Shown here: positions 55,788-64,000 of the stretch, in pieces
Layout of the letters: each line of letters opens with the position of its first letter
Position numbering within the stretch: the first letter of the stretch is position 1
Assembly: GCF_002795825.1 (NCBI RefSeq)
Contig: NZ_CP018800.1
Span: 1,612,001 to 1,676,000 of the forward strand
Direction of reading: 5' to 3'
Length of the DNA: 64,000 nucleotides
Source: Mariprofundus ferrinatatus
GTDB taxonomy: Bacteria > Pseudomonadota > Zetaproteobacteria > Mariprofundales > Mariprofundaceae
Notes under the pieces: generated by a model
What the model was told of the DNA's origin: nothing
What the model saw: only the letters and a program-made list of their open reading frames with translations
The model's database searches: none
Program-made: the position numbers and the translations under genes

Positions 55788-55813
55788 ATCAACCAACATG
55801 GTTCCGAAGATGG

Positions 55814-58468
55814 CTATAGCGAACTCAAACGCTTTATGCCTGCGACCATTTCATCCCGTTTGGCTATTGCCTCATCAAGATCGCTCCGGACCTTGGCCAC
55901 TACGGCCTCGGGTGCACTGCCGCAGAACTTCGGATTGGCAAGTTTACCTTCATTCAAGGCGATATCCTTCTCAAGCTTGGCAATATTCTTTTCTAGACGG
56001 GCGGTCTCCTCTTCAACATTGATCAGACCAGCCAATGGAAGGTATACCTTGGCATGAGCCAGAGGCGCAACGGCAGCACCATCAACCTCGGAATCGGCAT
56101 CCTGCCATGCAAGTGACTCAAGCTTGGCCAGACTCATCAGCAGTTTTTTCTCTGCTTCAAGATCGGCCTGAACATCAGCACCGCAGGCGATAATCGCATC
56201 AATGCGCTTGCCAGGTGCCACATTCATCTCACCACGCACCGAACGAATCGCAGTAACCACCTCCATCACACGATTCATGCGTGAAACGGCCTGTGCATCT
56301 GTCGCATAACCCTGAACCCAGTTATCGGTCACGAGCCTCGCATCGGGACCATGAAGCTCCTGAAACAGCGTTTCAGTAATGAACGGGCAGATCGGGTGCA
56401 ACAGGCGCAGCCAGCCATCCAGGGCCGTCAGCATCACAATCTGCGTTTCCGACTTGGCCGCCTCATCATCACCGTAGAGGGCCACCTTGGCCGCTTCCAC
56501 ATACCAGTCGCAGTAACTGCCCCAGATGAAGTTGTAGAGGGTGCCGGCCGCCTCGTTGAAGCGGTATTCGGTCAGTGCCTTCTCGACATCACGGGTGCAA
56601 CTGTCCAGCTCGCTCAAAATCCAGCGATTCACATCATTTTCTGGCTGGATTAATGCATCCGGCCTGGCATCACCACGATTCATGAATACGAAGCGTGCCG
56701 CATTCCAGATCTTGTTCATGAAGTTGCGGTTCGACTCGATACGTTTGACGTCGAGTTTCACATCACGACCCGGTGTCGCCATATGTGCCAGTGTAAAGCG
56801 CAGCGCATCGGCACCATAATCGCCGATAATCTCCAGCGGATCGATCACGTTACCCTTGGACTTGGACATCTTCTGTCCCTGTGCATCGCGGATCAGTGCG
56901 TGGATATAGATATCCTTGAATGGAACCTTGCCGGTGAACTTCATGCCCATCATGATCATGCGGGCAACCCAGAAGAAGATAATGTCAAAGCCGGTGACCA
57001 GCACATTGGTGGAGTAGAACCTCTCCATCTCCTCCGTATTTTCAGGCCAGCCAAGGGTGGAAAATGGCCAGAGGCCGGAAGAGAACCAGGTATCGAGAAC
57101 ATCCTCATCCTGCTTGATCTTGGTAGAACCGCAGCCGCTGCAGCACACGGCGGCCTCCCGGCTTACCGTAATATGATCACAATCCTCACAGTACCAGGCA
57201 GGAATACGGTGCCCCCACCAGAGCTGTCGGGAGATGCACCAGTCCTGAATATTGCGCATCCACTCGAAATAGGTCTTCTCCCAGTGCTGCGGCACAAACT
57301 TGATATCACCATCTTCAACGGCGGCAATGGCAGGTTCTGCAAGTGGTTTGATATCGACATACCACTGATCGGTCAGATATGGCTCAATCACCGCGTGTGA
57401 GCGGTCACCGCGACCGACCTTATGCATATGATCCTCAACCTTGTACAGAAGCCCCTCAGCCTCCAGATCAGCCACCATGCGCTCACGCGCCTCATAACGA
57501 TCCAGACCGTGATACTGCTCGGGAATCCAATCCTCCTCAGCGATATGGGCGCGATTGGTGAAGATATTCAGCAGCGGCAGATCATGGCGTTTGCCGACAT
57601 CATAATCGTTGAAATCATGCGCCGGTGTAATCTTCACACAGCCTGTACCGAACTCAGGATCAACATACTCGTCGGCAATTACCGGGATCGTACGGTTACA
57701 GAGCGGCAGGATCAGCTGTTTACCAATCAGATCTTTGTAACGCTCATCATCAGGGTGTACTGCCACCGCACCGTCACCAAGCATGGTTTCAGGACGTGTG
57801 GTGGCAACAATCACATGTTTGGTCGGATCATCGGCATGCGGATACTGGATATGCCAGAAATGCCCCTGCTCCTCATCATGTTCAACCTCAAGATCGGAAA
57901 CCGCCGTCTCAAGCACCGGATCCCAGTTGACCAGACGCTTGCCTCGGTAGATCAGCCCCTCTTCATAGAGGCGGACAAACACTTCACGAACCGCATCGGA
58001 CAAACCCTCATCAAGGGTAAAACGCTCACGGCTCCAGTCACATGATGCGCCGAGTCGCTTCAGCTGAGAGACGATGGTTCCGCCAGACTCCTCTTTCCAC
58101 TCCCATACACGATCAAGGAAACGCTCACGGCCAAGATCCCTGCGATGAACCCCCTCTTTATCGAGAATGCGCTCAACCACCATCTGCGTTGCAATTCCGG
58201 CATGATCCGTACCCGGCTGCCAGAGCACCGATTTGCCCTTCATGCGTTGCCAGCGAATCAGCATATCCTGAATCGTAAAAGTAAAGGCGTGACCCATGTG
58301 CAGGCTTCCGGTGACATTCGGAGGAGGAATCACAATGCAGTAAGCATCATCGGATTGTTCCCCACTGGCAGCTTTCGGGCGGAAGGCATCCGAATTCAGC
58401 CACTGGTCGTTTACGGCGGGTTCAACCGCCTGCGGGTCATAAATTTTAGCAAGCTCGTGCTGGCTCAT
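55814..58468 (-). CDS. valS: valyl-tRNA synthetase
   Basis: An 884-residue class I aminoacyl-tRNA synthetase charging tRNA-Val. The HIGH region appears as PPNVTGSLHMGHAF and the KMSKS loop as GQKMSKSKGNV. An editing (CP1) domain lies between them, and a zinc-finger-like CCSGCGSTKIKQDEDVLDTWFSSGLWPF block is present. The C-terminal coiled-coil arm (EEETARLEKNIAKLEKDIALNEGKL) is typical of ValS. Length is somewhat shorter than E. coli ValS (951) but normal for many species. Confidence 0.98.
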   Translation of the reverse strand: MSQHELAKIYDPQAVEPAVNDQWLNSDAFRPKAASGEQSDDAYCIVIPPPNVTGSLHMGHAFTFTIQDMLIRWQRMKGKSVLWQPGTDHAGIATQMVVERILDKEGVHRRDLGRERFLDRVWEWKEESGGTIVSQLKRLGASCDWSRERFTLDEGLSDAVREVFVRLYEEGLIYRGKRLVNWDPVLETAVSDLEVEHDEEQGHFWHIQYPHADDPTKHVIVATTRPETMLGDGAVAVHPDDERYKDLIGKQLILPLCNRTIPVIADEYVDPEFGTGCVKITPAHDFNDYDVGKRHDLPLLNIFTNRAHIAEEDWIPEQYHGLDRYEARERMVADLEAEGLLYKVEDHMHKVGRGDRSHAVIEPYLTDQWYVDIKPLAEPAIAAVEDGDIKFVPQHWEKTYFEWMRNIQDWCISRQLWWGHRIPAWYCEDCDHITVSREAAVCCSGCGSTKIKQDEDVLDTWFSSGLWPFSTLGWPENTEEMERFYSTNVLVTGFDIIFFWVARMIMMGMKFTGKVPFKDIYIHALIRDAQGQKMSKSKGNVIDPLEIIGDYGADALRFTLAHMATPGRDVKLDVKRIESNRNFMNKIWNAARFVFMNRGDARPDALIQPENDVNRWILSELDSCTRDVEKALTEYRFNEAAGTLYNFIWGSYCDWYVEAAKVALYGDDEAAKSETQIVMLTALDGWLRLLHPICPFITETLFQELHGPDARLVTDNWVQGYATDAQAVSRMNRVMEVVTAIRSVRGEMNVAPGKRIDAIIACGADVQADLEAEKKLLMSLAKLESLAWQDADSEVDGAAVAPLAHAKVYLPLAGLINVEEETARLEKNIAKLEKDIALNEGKLANPKFCGSAPEAVVAKVRSDLDEAIAKRDEMVAGIKRLSSL

Positions 58469-58548
58469 GGAGAATCCTCGGTACAGGTTGCAGATTGGAG
58501 CGCCATCCTACGGCCTGCTAACCAACGGGCAACCTGTGAAATTCTTTG

Positions 58549-59229
58549 TTAAAACGGAACCCGCTGAGCCCTGCAGAGAAACCGCATCAGAGAGTGCCCC
58601 GCTTTAAAATAGTCGCAGGCGATATCTGCCAGATCATCCTGCTCGATCAGGGCGGGTGCAAGATCACTAAGGCCGATGAAATCCTTTCGCTTAATGTCAT
58701 CAATCATCGGATGAGTTTTTTCAAAACCTCGCGGTGCAGATTTCAGGCTATCGCCTACAAGGTTAAACCAGCGGCTGAAGTCACCATCATTACGGGCTTC
58801 CAGCCAAAGATCGGGTTCATCAGCGATCAGCTTACGTATTTTCAGAAGTGCATCAGCCGGAGGATGCCAAGTACCGACCCCGACAAAACATTCGGCTGCA
58901 CTGATGTGAAGGTAATATCCCGGCGCATGGACATCCTTGCCCGCCTCATGCCTGAATTGAATGCCGATATTGGTCTTGTAGGGGGCTTTATCCTTTGAAA
59001 AGCGGGTATCACGGAATACGCGCATCAGTGAACCGCCCATCTTGCGCGCATCAGCTCTGAAGTGAGGCGATATCTCCGGCAGACGTTCGCCCACCGACTG
59101 AATCAAATGCAGTGCCGGTGAGCGGACCAGGTTTTCGTACTGCTGTTTGTTATCGGCGAACCATTCGCGATTATTGTTCTCACTCAGAGCTTCGAGAAAT
59201 GCGAAGGTTTCGCTGGAGAAGCGATCCAC
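58549..59229 (-). CDS. DUF2461 family protein
   Basis: A 226-residue soluble protein of DUF2461 (TIGR02453). It shows the family start FLEALSENNNREWFADNKQQYE, the central MRVFRDTRFSKDKAPYKTNIGIQF, and ISAAECFVGVGTWHPPADALLKIR. Function unknown. GTG 59229 directly follows the stop of the PilZ gene, so the two are translationally coupled. It is probably the last gene of the PAP2-holC-pilZ-DUF2461 run. Confidence 0.92.
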   Translation of the reverse strand: MDRFSSETFAFLEALSENNNREWFADNKQQYENLVRSPALHLIQSVGERLPEISPHFRADARKMGGSLMRVFRDTRFSKDKAPYKTNIGIQFRHEAGKDVHAPGYYLHISAAECFVGVGTWHPPADALLKIRKLIADEPDLWLEARNDGDFSRWFNLVGDSLKSAPRGFEKTHPMIDDIKRKDFIGLSDLAPALIEQDDLADIACDYFKAGHSLMRFLCRAQRVPF

Positions 59230-59667
59230 TCAGGATTTTCCGAAATGGTCGGCAAACTTGTCAATCCATTCGCTTGCCGCCTCTTCGAATGTGAGCTTGC
59301 GATTCCTTATTGTCTGTTGCTGCTGGTACTCCCTGATGCTGCAGACCTGCTCCACCATTCTGGCACGGAATGAGGTCTCCTCGCTGAGAAACCTCACACC
59401 TATCTCAAACAGTCCGCCGCCGGTTGAAACGTGTCTCCAGCGAACCACACACAGCGCCTCAAATTTTGGCTTGATATAGGGGATCCTGATCTTCAGCACA
59501 GCGCCTTTTTCAAGGAAGACATTGGTCTGGAAGGAGAGGCCACCCTCGCTCATTTCGTGTACGGAAACCTGTTCAGGCGGCTCTTTCTGAGGAAAGATTT
59601 GAATTGGCACATCTACCGGATGGCGGTAGTACTCTCTACGTTCCATATCGTGCTCGGAGTCGCTCAT
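59230..59667 (-). CDS. PilZ domain protein
   Basis: A 145-residue protein. The c-di-GMP-binding elements are visible: RREYYRHP (RxxxR) and, 30 residues on, HEMSEGGLSF ([D/N]xSxxG-like, with glutamate in the first position). A beta-barrel continues (LKIRIPYIKPKFEALCVVRWRHV), and a helical C-terminus follows. A replaced D/N in DxSxxG can weaken c-di-GMP binding, so ligand binding is likely but not assured. Its ATG overlaps the holC stop (ATGA), giving an unexpected link between a replication factor and a signalling domain. Confidence 0.88.
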   Translation of the reverse strand: MSDSEHDMERREYYRHPVDVPIQIFPQKEPPEQVSVHEMSEGGLSFQTNVFLEKGAVLKIRIPYIKPKFEALCVVRWRHVSTGGGLFEIGVRFLSEETSFRARMVEQVCSIREYQQQQTIRNRKLTFEEAASEWIDKFADHFGKS

Positions 59668-60104
59668 GACTTCACCCCCAGATATTTTGGATCCAGCCCC
59701 ATCTGTCGATAGGTTCGGAAGCGCTCTCGTGACATCTGCTTCAATGACTCATCCCAGCCATCGACAAAATCAACCAGATGGGAAAATCCGGAGATATCAG
59801 GCGGCACTTCCAGGCAACCGTTTATTACCACCTCGGGATTGTTGTCCCGTACGATCCCGGTGGCAAGCAGGATCGGCTGCATCGCATTGGCCTGACTGTC
59901 CGACCCTGCAACTGCATTGGCCAGAAACGATTCGGGGTGAATAGTCCAGAGCCGTTCACTCAACTGGGCTGCAAACCCCTTATCGGGACATAGAACCAAC
60001 AGATGCGGGGTCAACCTTCCCCTTCTCAGCAATAGGCGTGCAATCCCCTCCACCCGGTCCGGCTTTTCCAGAAGCTCAAAATGAACCTTCATATCATCAC
60101 TCAT
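59664..60104 (-). CDS. holC: DNA polymerase III chi subunit
   Basis: A 146-residue chi subunit, which joins the clamp-loader complex to single-strand-binding protein. It shows KVHFELLEKPDRVEGIARLLLRR, LLVLCPDKGFAAQLSERLWTIHPESFLANAV, PEVVINGC and the C-terminal RERFRTYRQMGLDPKYLG. E. coli HolC is 147 residues. ATG 60104 overlaps the PAP2 stop (ATGA); the longer frame to 60119 has no support. Synteny normally pairs holC with pepA and valS; valS is indeed nearby on the same strand. Confidence 0.88.
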   Translation of the reverse strand: MSDDMKVHFELLEKPDRVEGIARLLLRRGRLTPHLLVLCPDKGFAAQLSERLWTIHPESFLANAVAGSDSQANAMQPILLATGIVRDNNPEVVINGCLEVPPDISGFSHLVDFVDGWDESLKQMSRERFRTYRQMGLDPKYLGVKS

Positions 60105-60811
60105 GAACGTCTTTTCCACACCTGCATCAGGATAATCAGTGACGCTATCGGCAACACAAGTGCCAGTGACTGCGCTGTGTCCGGTTGCATGCGATATCCA
60201 AGCCCCAGAACTGCCGCTTCACCAGCTACGATCAGAGCGGGAATTTTCCACGACCAGTCGGACTTTAACCAATGGTTAACTGGCCACTTCTCCGACCAGC
60301 GCCAGAGCAACCAGGTGGTAATAATGCCTATGCCCAGACCTGCAACAACATCAATCGGGAAATGGACGCCACCATAGACGCGCCCTACAGCAGCAAGCAG
60401 GAACAGCGTGGCAAGTGCCCAGCTGCGCCAATCTTTCACCGACCAGAGAAGAAAAGCGACCAGCACCAGAACGCCATCCGAGGTGGCATGCCCTGATGGA
60501 AAACTGTGGGATGTGAATGCGGAACCCAGCACATGGACATTTTCAAGGACCGCAGGCGGGCGCGGCATATCAAAAATCCGCTTAAATATCTGGGCTATCA
60601 AACCGGACAGCAGATATCCGCTCAAAGCAACCATGCCGAGACGCAGGCGATATAACATGAGCAGAGAGGCAAGCAGAGCGATCACCAGTCCGTCGCCAAG
60701 ACCACTGACAACGCCAAAGAAGGCATCACCAATGGGTGAATGGGAATCGTTGATCAGTCGGAAAAGCGCATGGGAACTGTCCATATCCTGCATAGGTGAG
60801 AGCCTACTCAT
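60101..60811 (-). CDS. PAP2-family membrane phosphatase
   Basis: A 236-residue inner-membrane phosphatase with about six helices. The three PAP2 motifs are visible: KRIFDMPRP (KxxxxxxRP), SFPSGHATSDGVL (PSGH), and GRVYGGVHFPIDVVAG (RxxxxxHxxxD). Such enzymes hydrolyse phosphatidate, undecaprenyl pyrophosphate or phosphatidylglycerophosphate; the substrate is unassigned. It is the first gene of a tightly overlapping group with holC. Confidence 0.92.
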   Translation of the reverse strand: MSRLSPMQDMDSSHALFRLINDSHSPIGDAFFGVVSGLGDGLVIALLASLLMLYRLRLGMVALSGYLLSGLIAQIFKRIFDMPRPPAVLENVHVLGSAFTSHSFPSGHATSDGVLVLVAFLLWSVKDWRSWALATLFLLAAVGRVYGGVHFPIDVVAGLGIGIITTWLLWRWSEKWPVNHWLKSDWSWKIPALIVAGEAAVLGLGYRMQPDTAQSLALVLPIASLIILMQVWKRRS

Positions 60812-60852
60812 CTGCCGATAGCTATTCTACTAATGCGGAACATCGATGCTGT

Positions 60853-63288
60853 TTATACCAGAGAGTAAATAAAATCGTGATGATCGATCTCACCAGCTGC
60901 CGCCATCTTCAGTGCGTGCACTGATTTTGGCTGCAATCCATTCTCCATAGCGATTTTCTTCAGCTCTCCTCCACTAATACCGTCGTGAATGGCCTGACGA
61001 ATTGCCTCATTCACAACAAGGAATTCGTAAAGCATGACCCTGCCTGTATAACCGCTCTGATCGCAATTGTCGCAACCCACCTTCTCATACAGGTGCTCGG
61101 GCTCTTCCAGACCAAGGTCTCGAATCATGGTGAAAGAGGGGTCACTCTTATCGATCTCGCGACGGCAATCCGGGCAGAGTTTCTTGAGAAGGTTCTGGCT
61201 TATAATACCGAGCAGTGCCGGGGCAATCAGGTAGTTGGGAATGCCTAGATCATTAAGGCGGATGATCGTGTCCACAGCAGAGTTTGTGTGCAGTGTGGAG
61301 AGCATTAGATGTCCTGTCAGTGCCGCTTCGATACCAATCTCGGCTGTCTCCGCATCACGCATCTCACCAATCATGATAATATCGGGATCATGGCGCAGCA
61401 CATTGCGAAGAATTCTTGCAAAGGTCATACCGATCTTCTGGTGCACCTGAATCTGGTTGGCCCCCTCAATCTCCGACTCCACAGGATCCTCAATGGTAAG
61501 GATATGAGCCGGAAGGTCCGAGATGGATTTAAGCACAGCAAATAGCGTGGTTGATTTACCGGAACCGGTTGGACCTGTTACAAGAATAAGCCCGAAGGGT
61601 TTGCGTGACATGACCGCCAGCTGTTTCATGTCCTCGTCGCGCAGTCCAAGCGTATCGAGATCTGCAGCCACCTCCTTGCTCAGTACGCGAAGAACGAGTG
61701 ATTCTCCGAAAGTGTTAGGGATACAGGAGACTCGGAACTCATAGGTATGTTTACCCTCTTTAAGAATCAGCCGGCCATCCTGCGGCAACCGCTGCTCGGA
61801 GATATCCATGCCTGAAAGGATTTTTATGCGTGCGGCGATTTGGCGGTGCAAACTTTTATCGAGAGCATTCTCGGATATCAGTTCGCCGTTCGTGCGATAG
61901 GCCAACGTGATCTTCTTGGCCTGTGGAAGAATATGGATATCAGATGCTTTCTTGCGAAGACCGCTGCGAATCAATCTGTTTACAAGCCTGATGATCGGCG
62001 ACTCTTTGGCCGACTGAGAAATCTCCAGTTCATCGATCGGTTCCTCTTCCTCCAAATCCTCCTGATGAACAAATTCAACATCCAGTTCGTCGGAATCGAT
62101 CTCTTCATACATCATTTGTTCAAGGTGCGCCTTCAACTGGGAGGTTTTCACCAGAACCTCATTCACCTTCTTTCCGGTTTTGAAACTGATGCCATCGTAG
62201 GCATCCAGCCCCATCGGGTCGGCAAGAGCGATGGTAATCGAGCGATGGTCAGAATCGATCGGCAAAACCTGATACTTTTCGATAATATCCGGCCCTACCT
62301 CAAAGCTTGCCATCGAGTTTATCTCATATTCATCCAGATCAAGCGTTGGCAGGCGGAACTTCTTGGCCAACGCCGACAACAGCTGATCTTCGGAAATAAT
62401 TTGCGAATTGAGCAGGATCTCGCCAATACGCTGGCCGCGCACCTTCTGCTCCTCCAGTGCAAACTGAAGGTCACTATCAGTAATGAGTCCAGCCTCTATG
62501 AGCAGCTCTCCAAGCCGCATTCTACGGCGGCTCTGCACCAGCAGTGCAGAGTCGATATCAGCCCGCTGAACCTTGCCCTGATTGACGAGAATATGTCCTA
62601 ACGGCTTATCTTCCTTGCTACTCTTCTGGTGTTCTGCCTGCTCCTCCAGCGCCTGTTCAACATCAGTGATGGTCACCAGATCCTGATCTACCAGCAGATC
62701 GCCAAGTTTCATTTTGGACTTGTGCTGCAAGTTGACCGCGTGATCCAGCTCCTTATCTCTAAGCTTACCATGCTCTTTCAGAATTGTGCCGATCGGGAGT
62801 ACCTTCTGTGAGTGCTCCTTCAGCGCCCTTTCAATATCTTCGGCTGAAACAATCGCCTGATCCACAAGCAGATCTCCAAGCCGGTCGGGTTTCTCCTGAA
62901 GACGAATGCCATGGTCATAGAAAAATATCCGCTGAAAGGGGAAGTCACTATCCTTTCCTATGGCGAAAAAACCCAGGGCATGTGTTGCAGGTGGCAGTGC
63001 CATCACCCTGAAAGATTCCGAATGCACTGTTACAACCTTCAACTCGTCCATATGCAGAAGTTTTGTAGGTCGTTCAGGAGACGCATCTTTGGAGTCCTGC
63101 ATACCTATATAGGCAATATCCTGAGCATCGAGCTTACTGGCATGCTCCTCTCCGGACTTGTCTACTTCGATATAGTGGAGTTTTGTCATGATAGGGGAAA
63201 AGCCGAACAGATATCCATCAAGGCTCTTTCCGTTTACCAGCTTGATGATAACTTTCTGATAACGACTCTGCAGATTTTTCTTGTTCAC
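60853..63288 (-). CDS. GspE/PilB-type ATPase with tandem MshEN-like repeats
   Basis: An 811-residue secretion/pilus assembly ATPase. After a short N-terminal domain (VIIKLVNGKSLDGYLFGFSP...), six consecutive repeats of the RLG.LL....L.....AL..Q type (about residues 135-345) form three MshEN-like pairs that may bind c-di-GMP. The ATPase core follows: N2-like domain, Walker A GPTGSGKSTT, Asp-box and Walker B IIMIGEMRDAETAEIG, His-box STLHTNSA. A zinc tetracysteine motif (CPDC...CDNC) then precedes YTGRVMLYEFL. GTG 63288 is preferred: GGAGGG stands upstream and the region above it is not domain-like. No pilin or platform gene is adjacent. Confidence 0.9.
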   Translation of the reverse strand: MNKKNLQSRYQKVIIKLVNGKSLDGYLFGFSPIMTKLHYIEVDKSGEEHASKLDAQDIAYIGMQDSKDASPERPTKLLHMDELKVVTVHSESFRVMALPPATHALGFFAIGKDSDFPFQRIFFYDHGIRLQEKPDRLGDLLVDQAIVSAEDIERALKEHSQKVLPIGTILKEHGKLRDKELDHAVNLQHKSKMKLGDLLVDQDLVTITDVEQALEEQAEHQKSSKEDKPLGHILVNQGKVQRADIDSALLVQSRRRMRLGELLIEAGLITDSDLQFALEEQKVRGQRIGEILLNSQIISEDQLLSALAKKFRLPTLDLDEYEINSMASFEVGPDIIEKYQVLPIDSDHRSITIALADPMGLDAYDGISFKTGKKVNEVLVKTSQLKAHLEQMMYEEIDSDELDVEFVHQEDLEEEEPIDELEISQSAKESPIIRLVNRLIRSGLRKKASDIHILPQAKKITLAYRTNGELISENALDKSLHRQIAARIKILSGMDISEQRLPQDGRLILKEGKHTYEFRVSCIPNTFGESLVLRVLSKEVAADLDTLGLRDEDMKQLAVMSRKPFGLILVTGPTGSGKSTTLFAVLKSISDLPAHILTIEDPVESEIEGANQIQVHQKIGMTFARILRNVLRHDPDIIMIGEMRDAETAEIGIEAALTGHLMLSTLHTNSAVDTIIRLNDLGIPNYLIAPALLGIISQNLLKKLCPDCRREIDKSDPSFTMIRDLGLEEPEHLYEKVGCDNCDQSGYTGRVMLYEFLVVNEAIRQAIHDGISGGELKKIAMENGLQPKSVHALKMAAAGEIDHHDFIYSLV

Positions 63289-63446
63289 AAGCCACACCCT
63301 CCAGCAGGACATACAGGCGAATATCATGAACAAACTCGCTGCACGCCTCAATCCCAAAGCGACTATACACACCAGATTCTTACTGTGAAACATTTGTACG
63401 ATAGCGCTTTGGGCTACCCTTCTCTGGTTTCTATCTCCAGTGTGGA

Positions 63447-64000
63447 TTAAACCCAGAAGTGAACATCTTTCCTGAAGTCATCAATATCCATCTGCTCCCT
63501 GTACAGGTTGATGGCAAAAAGCATCTCTCCGTGCTTCTCCTGTGGTGCAAGCGTTTCCGAACCAGAATACCGGCCCACTATCATGTCGTGGCTTGCTCCC
63601 CTTCCACCCTTAACAGCATGTGAAGCAGGAAGAGGCTGTTTGGGCATGGCGGTTTCTGCACTTTCCACTCTGGCTTCAGCCGTTTCTGCAAATGAGTGCG
63701 AGAATTGTGAATCAGCTGCCGTATTCACTCCCTGAGAGTGGACTCGACTCGGCGCATCTGCTGCCTCCATGACATGATCGCCGATATCTTTGCCTGTTGA
63801 GTGACTGACAAAGACATTCGCTACCGCTGAAGCAACGCCTGTTATCCAGCTGCCAAGCAGTCCGCCAAAGATAGCGCCGCCCACAATGCGGGCTTCATCA
63901 CCAATCTCATCCCCGGTCAGTTTACGATAGATCGTAGAGATGACCGGCAGATGCTGCAGCGGATTAATCATATCGATAAAATCAAGAAGGCCAAACTTGG
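63447..64000 (-). CDS. hypothetical protein with glycine-rich segment, cut by the window end
   Basis: The frame is open at the window edge: in-frame sequence before the first ATG (63971) reads KFGLLDFIDMINPLQHLPVIS, which looks coding, so the gene starts beyond 64000. The next part (TIYRKLTGDEIGDEARIVGGAIFGGLLGSWITGVASAVANVFV) is a glycine-rich hydrophobic stretch that may insert in or associate with a membrane. The rest is polar with low complexity and a conserved-looking RYSGSETLAPQEK tail. I recall similar INPLQH(L/I)PV(I/V)S starts in conserved hypothetical proteins but cannot name a function. Confidence 0.7.
   Translation of the reverse strand, partial: KFGLLDFIDMINPLQHLPVISTIYRKLTGDEIGDEARIVGGAIFGGLLGSWITGVASAVANVFVSHSTGKDIGDHVMEAADAPSRVHSQGVNTAADSQFSHSFAETAEARVESAETAMPKQPLPASHAVKGGRGASHDMIVGRYSGSETLAPQEKHGEMLFAINLYREQMDIDDFRKDVHFWV

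Overview
The window reads as a gene-dense chromosome segment from a Gram-negative proteobacterium. Evidence for the outer membrane and periplasm: a KDO transferase, a TolC-type channel with an RND pump, a Cpx-like envelope stress locus, PpiD, AsmA and several lipoproteins. Soluble and membrane cytochromes and a two-subunit-type 2-oxoacid:ferredoxin oxidoreductase point to a respiratory, redox-versatile lifestyle. A zetaproteobacterium (Mariprofundus-like) would fit, but this is inference from gene content only. No phage, transposase, integrase or CRISPR array was seen.

Layout. 1-6.4 kb: aspartate aminotransferase, a YqhA/potassium-channel pair, and a HAD phosphatase-AsmA-YciO run. 6.5-8.6 kb: an initiator tRNA(Met) with promoter and terminator, followed by a small AT-richer segment (SOUL haem-binding protein, a DUF523-DUF1722 protein and a glutathione peroxidase fragment). 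That segment ends in a second, degenerate copy of the tRNA 3' end plus terminator. 8.6-17.3 kb: a cytochrome c'-like lipoprotein, threonine dehydratase and, divergently, a tightly overlapping operon (amino-acid dehydrogenase, 2-oxoacid:ferredoxin oxidoreductase gamma/delta, alpha and beta, acyl-CoA synthetase, lipoprotein). 17.3-17.5 kb: a probable small RNA. 17.5-27.5 kb: cytochrome c, ClpB with a heat-shock-like promoter, and a dapA-led signalling operon (PrsK-like kinase, sigma54-type regulator with an altered GAFTGA loop, small secreted protein, hybrid kinase with an NMT1/ThiY-like sensor).

27.7-37.2 kb: purT, an unknown protein, EF-P, a MarR regulator with a TolC/RND efflux operon lacking an adaptor gene, a second probable small RNA, and waaA. 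37.2-41.6 kb: ppiD and groES-groEL behind a CIRCE operator. 41.6-48 kb: many small housekeeping or poorly known genes (Fe-S protein, Mut7-C, flavin reductase, cytochrome b561, macrodomain, creatininase family, ThiI) and three small membrane proteins. 48-55.8 kb: an MHYT hybrid kinase, Uup-type ABC-F ATPase, and a divergent cpxP / cpxRA-like locus. 55.8-64 kb: valS, a DUF2461-PilZ-HolC-PAP2 group, a GspE/PilB-type ATPase with six tandem MshEN-like repeats, and a gene cut by the window end.

The most unusual signals are: (1) the tRNA-fMet-bounded mini-island with an embedded gene fragment; (2) two unlinked intergenic transcript candidates, each carrying a long-stem hairpin whose loop is almost pure C/U (CCCUCCC-type, complementary to Shine-Dalgarno sequences) next to or forming a terminator; (3) the sigma54-type activator with GAFAGA in place of GAFTGA; (4) the six-repeat MshEN-like secretion/pilus ATPase; and (5) the amino acid/2-oxoacid/acyl-CoA operon. 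All coordinates, alignments and pairings were worked out by eye.
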